From positions 2,232,001 to 2,296,000 of the forward strand of contig JBCBSM010000001.1 in NCBI GenBank assembly GCA_039819165.1: a stretch of 64,000 bases of DNA. Reading direction: 5' to 3'. This DNA comes from Planctomycetota bacterium. Lineage in GTDB: Bacteria; Planctomycetota; Phycisphaerae; Phycisphaerales; UBA1924. Made by a program: the position numbers and the translations under genes. Under the pieces are notes generated by a model. It was not told the DNA's origin and made no database searches. It worked only from the letters and a program-made list of their open reading frames with translations. Below, piece by piece: positions 58,937-64,000 of this stretch (position 1 is its first letter; each line of letters opens with the position of its first letter).

Positions 58937-60086
58937 TCTCCCGCGACGCGTCCTCGCCGGCGGGCTTGAGGATCTCCGCCCACATCCGCCAGTACTCGTC
59001 CAGCTCCTCGGCCGTCGCCACGCTGTGCCACACGATCACGCCGGCGGCACCGTTCTCGGCCAGGATGCGGAACACCTCGCGGTGCTGGAAGTATGTGACC
59101 GGCTGCAGCGAGATGTCCTGGGACGAGTAGTACACCGCCGAGTGGATGGGGATCACCGGCTTGCCCCGGGCCAGCCGGACCGCCTCGCGGACCATCGACG
59201 AGAGCCATTCCTCGTGGCCGCGCACCGGTATCTGCCCGGGCTTGAAGCCGCCCTCGGGCGTCTCCGGCAGCACCTCGAAGGGCGGATAGATGCGGGGCGC
59301 GACGAAGTCCGCCGCGTCGTACAACCACTGGTTCTGGTCGTTGAGCAGGCTGGCCTCGTGCGTGAGGTCGCCGTAGCCCTTGACGCCCGGCGGCGTCAGA
59401 TCACTGTTGACCAGCACCTGCGGGTAGTTGTAGAAACCCCACTTGGCCCGCGGCCGCAGCCGCTTGCAGGTGTAGAGCGTCGTGAGCATGAAGTTCCGCA
59501 CGTGGGCCTCGTAGGTGGCCTCGTACACCCGCTCGGCGTCGGCGGCGGAGAGCCCATCGACCAGGTGCGGGCGACGCTCGCGGATGAAGTCCCGCCAGTC
59601 GTCCTTGAAGTCGGTGTCGAGCGCGTCGGACGGTGCCGACGACGGCTGATTCGACGTCCGCTCCCACAGCGCCCACCAGGCCTCGTAATCGATGACCACG
59701 TAGCCGTCGAACCCCGCCGGCACGAGCGATGGCATGCGCTGCTCTAGCGAGCGGACGTGCAGCGCCATGCCGCGGCGGATGACCGCCATGTGGTGCGGCC
59801 CCTGGCGACGCCAGATGCCCAGCTTCCATCCGCCGATGTCGATGATGTTCTTCTGCCACACGCCGCCGCTGATGTCGATGTCCTCGCGCGGCAGGCCCAG
59901 CGACGAGTGGGCCGCGAGCTCGACGTGGAAGGCGAAGCGCTGGCGGGATTGCTCGGCCCCGGTCCCCGAGAACTCGGCGACGCCGCCGGGCCCGGCCCCC
60001 GCGACCGCCAGCGCCAGGACGGCCAGGCCCAACGCCGCCGCCGCCCGCCTCACCGAGGGTCCGACCATGCCGCCTCGCCGTGCCAT
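58926..60086 (-). CDS. GH56 hyaluronidase-like secreted glycosidase
   Basis: 386 residues, with AAGGGAAG before ATG. An N-terminal export signal (VRRAAAALGLAVLALAVAGAG) is seen. Conserved GH56 features: GFDGYVVIDYEAWWALWERT, in which D133-x-E135 is the catalytic DxE motif; NFMLTTLYTCKRLRPRAKWG; WGFYNYP; NDQNQWLYDAADFVAPRIYP; and the closing ENGAAGVIVWHS. These line up in order with animal and venom hyaluronidases. GH56 is well known in animals and rarely described in bacteria, so this is a remote but consistent match. Substrate may be an exopolysaccharide rather than hyaluronan. Confidence 0.8.
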   Translation of the reverse strand: MARRGGMVGPSVRRAAAALGLAVLALAVAGAGPGGVAEFSGTGAEQSRQRFAFHVELAAHSSLGLPREDIDISGGVWQKNIIDIGGWKLGIWRRQGPHHMAVIRRGMALHVRSLEQRMPSLVPAGFDGYVVIDYEAWWALWERTSNQPSSAPSDALDTDFKDDWRDFIRERRPHLVDGLSAADAERVYEATYEAHVRNFMLTTLYTCKRLRPRAKWGFYNYPQVLVNSDLTPPGVKGYGDLTHEASLLNDQNQWLYDAADFVAPRIYPPFEVLPETPEGGFKPGQIPVRGHEEWLSSMVREAVRLARGKPVIPIHSAVYYSSQDISLQPVTYFQHREVFRILAENGAAGVIVWHSVATAEELDEYWRMWAEILKPAGEDASREING

Positions 60087-60347
60087 GCCGACTTCCCTTC
60101 GTGCATGCCGACCCGGGAACCATGCCCGCGGGCGGCCGCCGGAACCATACGAGTCCTCAGGGGCGTATCGGCCCCTCCCGGGGTGGCCCGCTCCCGCGGG
60201 GCCGCGGCAAGTTCCGCCGCGTTCCAGCCGAAGGGAAGATCTGGCGTGTGCGGCCTGCGGGGATGCGCCGGGCACGCCCGACGAACCCCGGGGCCCTTGG
60301 ATGCGTCTGGGTTGTCGGCGTCCCGCGGCCCGCAAAGTGTTTGGAAT

Positions 60348-61667
60348 ATGTTCGAGCTACAAGACTATCTCGACGTCGTGCCCCTGCCGGTGCTGGTCCT
60401 CGCGCCGGTCCTCGCGGGCATGGCCTTCATGTTCTGCCCGTCGCGGATCCGCCTGCCCATCGCGCTGACCATCCTGCCGCCCTTCCTGCTGGTGGGCCGC
60501 CTGCCGATGCTGGGGCCGCCCGCTCTGGCCGCGAAGGCGCTCGGGTTCGCCATGCTGCTGGCGGTCGCGGCGGCCGCCATCGCCTCGCCGGGGCGGAAGC
60601 GGAAGCTGCCCCCGATCGCGTACGGATACCTGCCGCTCGCTCTGGTGGGCCCGGTCTTCCTGGTGACGGCGGAGGACAACACCTTCCCGCTGCTGCTCTC
60701 GGTGCAGTGGATCTGCATGGTGCTCGCGACGCTGGCCGTGACGCGGACGATCGTCGACCGCGATTCGCTGATGCTGGTGCTCGTCTCGCTGGCGACCGGC
60801 TTCACGCTGTCGATGCCCATCATGCTGAGCGCCCTGGTCACCGGCAACTGGACGTTCACCGGCCACTCGCGATTCGAGCCCTACGGCGCGTCGTCGCTGC
60901 AGGTGGGCATCATCTTCACCATCGCCGCGGGCCTGGGCCTGTACCTGGCGTTGCGCGGCAGGTTCTGGCCGCTGCGTCTCATCTGGCTCGGCACCGCCGC
61001 CGTCTCCGCGGGCCTCGGGCTGCTGAGCGGCACCCGCTCGGTGATGATCACGATGGTCGGCGTCTGCGCCCCCCTTGGCTTCTACATGATCCGCCGCCCG
61101 GTGCTGGCCATCCCCATGATTGCGATGATGCTGGTGGGCGTGGCGGTCATCATCAGCCGCGTCGATGCCAACCCCTTCCATCGCTACCAGACCGTGGAGA
61201 CCGCGCGCGGCGAGCAGGCCGTCACCTACATCCGCGAGTCCATCTCCCAGCGGCCCATGACGGGCCTGCTGGGCACCAGCGGGCTGCGTGCGGAGAGCGA
61301 CGAGGATCTGGGCTACCACGCCCACAACGCCTACCTCAAGATGGCCTACACCGGCGGCATCGTGCTGCTCGCGCCCTACCTGGTGCTGGCCTTCGTGTCG
61401 TGCCTGGCCGCCTTCCTCGTGTGGAAGAACCGGGCACTCTTCGACGTCGACCCGCTGCTCATGAGCGTGCTATTCGCGTTCCTGCTCATGGTGTATGCGC
61501 ACGGCATGGTGAACCACATGATCTACCTGGCGACCAACAGCTGGGCGTTCATGCACCTGCTGCTGTCCATGCTCTTCATGAGCTGGGCGGGCGAGATGCT
61601 CCGCTTCAAGCGAGACAATCCCGCCATGGCGACCATGCTCCTGAGCCAACCCAGGCTCGCGACCTAG
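60348..61667 (+). CDS. O-antigen ligase / Wzy-like polysaccharide polymerase
   Basis: 439 residues with about eleven hydrophobic segments (for example VLVLAPVLAGMAFMFCPS, IAAGLGLYLALRG, MLLVAVAAAAIAS, IPMIAMMLVGVAVIISRV). After the large extracytoplasmic region comes the conserved DLGYHAHNAYLKMAYTGGI, the H-N-x-Y-L motif of WaaL/Wzy enzymes. It joins repeat units or transfers them to an acceptor at the outer face of the membrane. Its stop overlaps the sulfotransferase stop. Confidence 0.82.
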   Translation: MFELQDYLDVVPLPVLVLAPVLAGMAFMFCPSRIRLPIALTILPPFLLVGRLPMLGPPALAAKALGFAMLLAVAAAAIASPGRKRKLPPIAYGYLPLALVGPVFLVTAEDNTFPLLLSVQWICMVLATLAVTRTIVDRDSLMLVLVSLATGFTLSMPIMLSALVTGNWTFTGHSRFEPYGASSLQVGIIFTIAAGLGLYLALRGRFWPLRLIWLGTAAVSAGLGLLSGTRSVMITMVGVCAPLGFYMIRRPVLAIPMIAMMLVGVAVIISRVDANPFHRYQTVETARGEQAVTYIRESISQRPMTGLLGTSGLRAESDEDLGYHAHNAYLKMAYTGGIVLLAPYLVLAFVSCLAAFLVWKNRALFDVDPLLMSVLFAFLLMVYAHGMVNHMIYLATNSWAFMHLLLSMLFMSWAGEMLRFKRDNPAMATMLLSQPRLAT

Positions 61668-62557
61668 GGCCGCGACGCCGCCTCGGTGCGCAGCCGCTCG
61701 TACTTCGCCCGCGTGTGTGCCGGATCCCAGATCGGGTGCGGCCGGCCGAGCAGCGCCGCCAGGGCGCGATGGTCGTCCTCGAGCGCGTCCAGGATGCGGT
61801 CCACGCAGGCTGCCGACGGCGGCGGCGGCGGCGGCGGCGCCTTGGGCGCCAGCCGCAGCCGCAGCGCGTCGCGGAGCGAGTTGGGCAGCATCGGCCGCAG
61901 CCGGCGGTACGCCCAGGTCTCCCGCAGCGCCATCGCCCAGCCCGCGTCCACCGAGCGCTGGTCGGCCGCGTTGAAGCGCGTACCTGCGTCGATCCGTTCG
62001 GGCCGCGGCTCGAAGCCCAGCACCGGCGCTAGCTCGCGGGCGACCTCGGCCCGACGCGTCACGAACTCCTCGAACACGTAGACGTGTAGCTTCTCGCGGC
62101 CGAATTGCTCGATCCAGGGCTCCAGCTGCCACGCGTACCGGGTGAACGCGATCGCGTTGGGATCCTCGTCGACGAAGCGATCGACCTCGCGGGCGCCGGG
62201 ATGGTTGGTGATCCAGTGGTGATGGTGGCTGACGATCCGGGCGACCGGTTCGCGGACCAGGTAGATCAGCGTGATGTTCGGCCCCAGGACCTTGCGGGCG
62301 CGCTCGGCTGCGCCCGTGAACCGCGGCATCCGCGTGTAGCCCGTCGAGGCGTCGCCCCGGGCGTCGCCGTCCTTCGAGCCGGCGTAGAGCGCGGCGTACT
62401 CGGCCAGGCCCGCGTCGGTCAGCACCGCGTCGTCGACCAGGCTCGTCGGCTCCTTGTTGTACGGCAGGAACACGCCGGGCTGCGTGAGCAGGTCGCGGTA
62501 CAGCGTGGTCGTGCCGCACTTCTGGGCGCCGATGATGAGGAAGGTCGGTAGCTTCAC
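61664..62557 (-). CDS. PAPS-dependent sulfotransferase
   Basis: 297 residues from GTG (VKLPTFLIIGAQKCGTTTLY). GAQKCGTTTLY is the PAPS 5'-phosphosulfate loop, and REPVARIVSHHHHW is the 3'-phosphate-binding segment. Near the C-terminus is a Pro-run (APPPPPPPSA). It would add sulfate to a polysaccharide or lipid made by this locus. Its start overlaps the stop of the glycosyltransferase gene by four bases (GTGA). Confidence 0.88.
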   Translation of the reverse strand: MKLPTFLIIGAQKCGTTTLYRDLLTQPGVFLPYNKEPTSLVDDAVLTDAGLAEYAALYAGSKDGDARGDASTGYTRMPRFTGAAERARKVLGPNITLIYLVREPVARIVSHHHHWITNHPGAREVDRFVDEDPNAIAFTRYAWQLEPWIEQFGREKLHVYVFEEFVTRRAEVARELAPVLGFEPRPERIDAGTRFNAADQRSVDAGWAMALRETWAYRRLRPMLPNSLRDALRLRLAPKAPPPPPPPSAACVDRILDALEDDHRALAALLGRPHPIWDPAHTRAKYERLRTEAASRP

Positions 62558-63750
62558 CCGCGGCGCTCCCGGTGCGTGCCGCCCAGCACGTCGCGATAGC
62601 ACGCCAGGGTTTGCTCGGCGACCTTGGGCCAGGTGAACCGCTGCCGCACGAGAGCGGCACCCGCTCTGCCCATCGCCTCGCCCGCGGCCGGATCGTGCAG
62701 GATGCTCTCGAGCCCGAGGGCCACCTGCGTGGCGTCGAGGTCGGTCTCGATGCCGGCGTCGGCCTCGGTGACTTCGGGGAAGTGGCACGCCTTCGAGATC
62801 ACCACCGGCAGCCCGAGCGCCAGCGCCTCGGTGATGGCGATCGAGAAGCCCTCCTGCCGGCTGGGCAGGCAGAACACCGCCGCATCGCGCAACGCCGCGA
62901 GCTTGTCCACGCCGTATTGCGGTCCGACCACGTGCACGCGTTCGCCCACGCCGAGCCGGGCCACCTGGGCCTCGAAGGGCGCCCGCTGGCCGTCGTCCGG
63001 GCCGGCCACGACGAGCCGCGCGCCGGGCACGCGATCGAGCAGCAGCGCGAATGCGTCGGCGAGGTAGTCCAGCCCCTTCTTGTGCGCCAGCCTGCTGAGG
63101 AAGAGGACGTACGGATCGTCGCCCAGCTCCGGGTGCGCGGCGCGGAACGTCCCGGCGGGGGGCGTCGCGTCCAGCTCTTCCAGGAAGATGCCGTTGGGTA
63201 TCACGCGGGTCGGCGTGCCGTGCAGCACGGGCCGTGCCAGATCGGCCTCGTCGCGGTTGAGCATGTGCACGAACGCGGCCCGCCGAAGGAACGCCCGGTG
63301 CGTCGTCGCGAGTACCAGCTTCTTGCGCCACGGCTTGACCGACAGCGTGTACGGATCGAGCATGCCGTGCGGCGTGATGACGTACGGGATGCCACGCCGC
63401 CGCGCAACGCGGGCCGATGCGGGCATCATGAACTCCCACATGCCGTGGGCGTGCAGCACGTCGACGCCGCCGTCTGCGAGCGCCGCGAAGGTGCGCGCGG
63501 CGCTCGCGCCCGTGAGGCGTTCCGGCGGGGACGGCTCGGCGATCCACTCGACGCGAACCAACTCGCCGCTCGGCGTTTCTTTGAGCAAGCCCTCGGCGCG
63601 CTCGCGGCCGTCGCGATAGCCGTAGGCCAGCAGCGTGGCCTCGCAGCCCAGCCGCGCCTGGGCGGCGGCAAGCCGGGCGGCGACGATGGGCGGGCCGCCC
63701 GCGGCCGGATCCAGCCGATCGATCAGGTGCACGATCCGCAGCGGCGTCAC
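62554..63750 (-). CDS. Glycosyltransferase family 4
   Basis: 398 residues. GT-B fold: the N-terminal domain has IVHLIDRLDPAAGGPPIVAARL and VLHAHGMWEFM; the C-terminal domain has VLFLSRLAHKKGLDYLADAF, the donor-phosphate Lys, and the E-x7-E motif in PSRQEGFSIAITEALALGLPVV. It transfers a sugar from a nucleotide donor during repeat-unit assembly. It is between the sulfotransferase and an acyltransferase gene, with four-base overlaps on both sides, so the three are coupled. Confidence 0.9.
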   Translation of the reverse strand: MTPLRIVHLIDRLDPAAGGPPIVAARLAAAQARLGCEATLLAYGYRDGRERAEGLLKETPSGELVRVEWIAEPSPPERLTGASAARTFAALADGGVDVLHAHGMWEFMMPASARVARRRGIPYVITPHGMLDPYTLSVKPWRKKLVLATTHRAFLRRAAFVHMLNRDEADLARPVLHGTPTRVIPNGIFLEELDATPPAGTFRAAHPELGDDPYVLFLSRLAHKKGLDYLADAFALLLDRVPGARLVVAGPDDGQRAPFEAQVARLGVGERVHVVGPQYGVDKLAALRDAAVFCLPSRQEGFSIAITEALALGLPVVISKACHFPEVTEADAGIETDLDATQVALGLESILHDPAAGEAMGRAGAALVRQRFTWPKVAEQTLACYRDVLGGTHRERRG

Positions 63751-64000
63751 GTTGCGTCGGCCCCATCAGTGGAGTCGCCGGCGGAGTCGGCTCCCTCAAT
63801 GGGCGGGCGGGCCTTGACGAACTGCGCCGGGTTGCCCATGAAGATGGACCAGGGCGGGAGGTCCTTCATCGCCACGCCGCGGGAGCTCAGGATCGCGCCC
63901 GCGCCGACCCGCACCGCGGGCCCGACGAAGGCGTCGGCCGCGATCCAGGCGTCGTCCTCGATGATGATCGGCGGCCGCAGCAGCGGCATGCCGGGCTTGG
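63747..64000 (-). CDS. Hexapeptide-repeat acyltransferase (WcaF-like), 5' end outside window
   Basis: The visible 83 residues are the C-terminal part: IIIEDDAWIAADAFVGPAVR, VGAGAILSSRGVAMKDLPPW, SIFMGNPAQFVKARPP. The hexapeptide pattern and GNPA (acetyl-CoA/left-handed beta-helix end) mark the colanic-acid-type acetyltransferases. The frame is open to the window edge upstream of the ATG at 63989, so the true start is beyond 64000. It overlaps the glycosyltransferase start by four bases. Confidence 0.82.
   Translation of the reverse strand, partial: KPGMPLLRPPIIIEDDAWIAADAFVGPAVRVGAGAILSSRGVAMKDLPPWSIFMGNPAQFVKARPPIEGADSAGDSTDGADAT

Overview
The window comes from a GC-rich bacterial chromosome, most likely a planctomycete of the class Phycisphaerae. 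This is an inference from three things. About ten secreted proteins end in a duplicated EF-hand, dockerin-like tail closing on Gly-Cys-Pro. SecE and NusG carry long N-terminal extensions. Regulatory and housekeeping genes are mixed with small operons. There are no rRNA genes, no CRISPR array and no recognisable insertion sequence.

Layout. 1-3.7 kb (minus): type IV pilus genes (pilT, pilC, prepilin, PilX-like). 3.9-16.5 kb: rnhA, a PurS-PurS-PurL fusion, two small proteins, an NtrC-type regulator, ribE-ruvC, a beta-propeller lipoprotein, purH, HNH nuclease, pterin dehydratase, gluQ and a DUF192 lipoprotein. 16.5-25 kb: SpoIIE-type phosphatase, ABC ATPase, tRNA-Trp(CCA), secE, nusG and a giant AsmA-like protein; structured intergenic repeats follow nusG and the AsmA-like gene. 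25-28 kb (minus): dnaX, a small membrane protein, ybaB and a NUDIX gene. 28-34 kb: a frameshifted FG-GAP gene, hsp20 behind a sigma-54-like promoter, two dockerin proteins and an ECF sigma/anti-sigma pair. 34-44.5 kb: trpS, miaA, topA, transsulfuration genes and two zinc-ribbon membrane proteins. 44.6-54.6 kb: an island of seven more dockerin-tailed secreted proteins, three of them tandem paralogues. 54.6-57.5 kb: SnoaL-like protein, Mrp ATPase and a secreted Arg-rich protein. 57.9-64 kb: an exopolysaccharide locus with epimerase, GH56 hyaluronidase-like enzyme, O-antigen ligase, sulfotransferase, glycosyltransferase and acyltransferase.

Most notable: dnaX ends in a textbook -1 frameshift cassette (GGGAAAA, 8-nt spacer, perfect 8-bp hairpin), but the zero frame gives the short product and the shifted frame adds an 82-residue tail. 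This is the reverse of the usual arrangement. Other items of interest are two families of intergenic palindromic elements, the Cys-bracketed dockerin family, a bacterial GH56 enzyme within a sulfated-polysaccharide locus, an ECF sigma gene without a convincing canonical start, and a 40-residue ORF with its own promoter and ribosome binding site.

All calls were made by reading the sequence; no database search was run.
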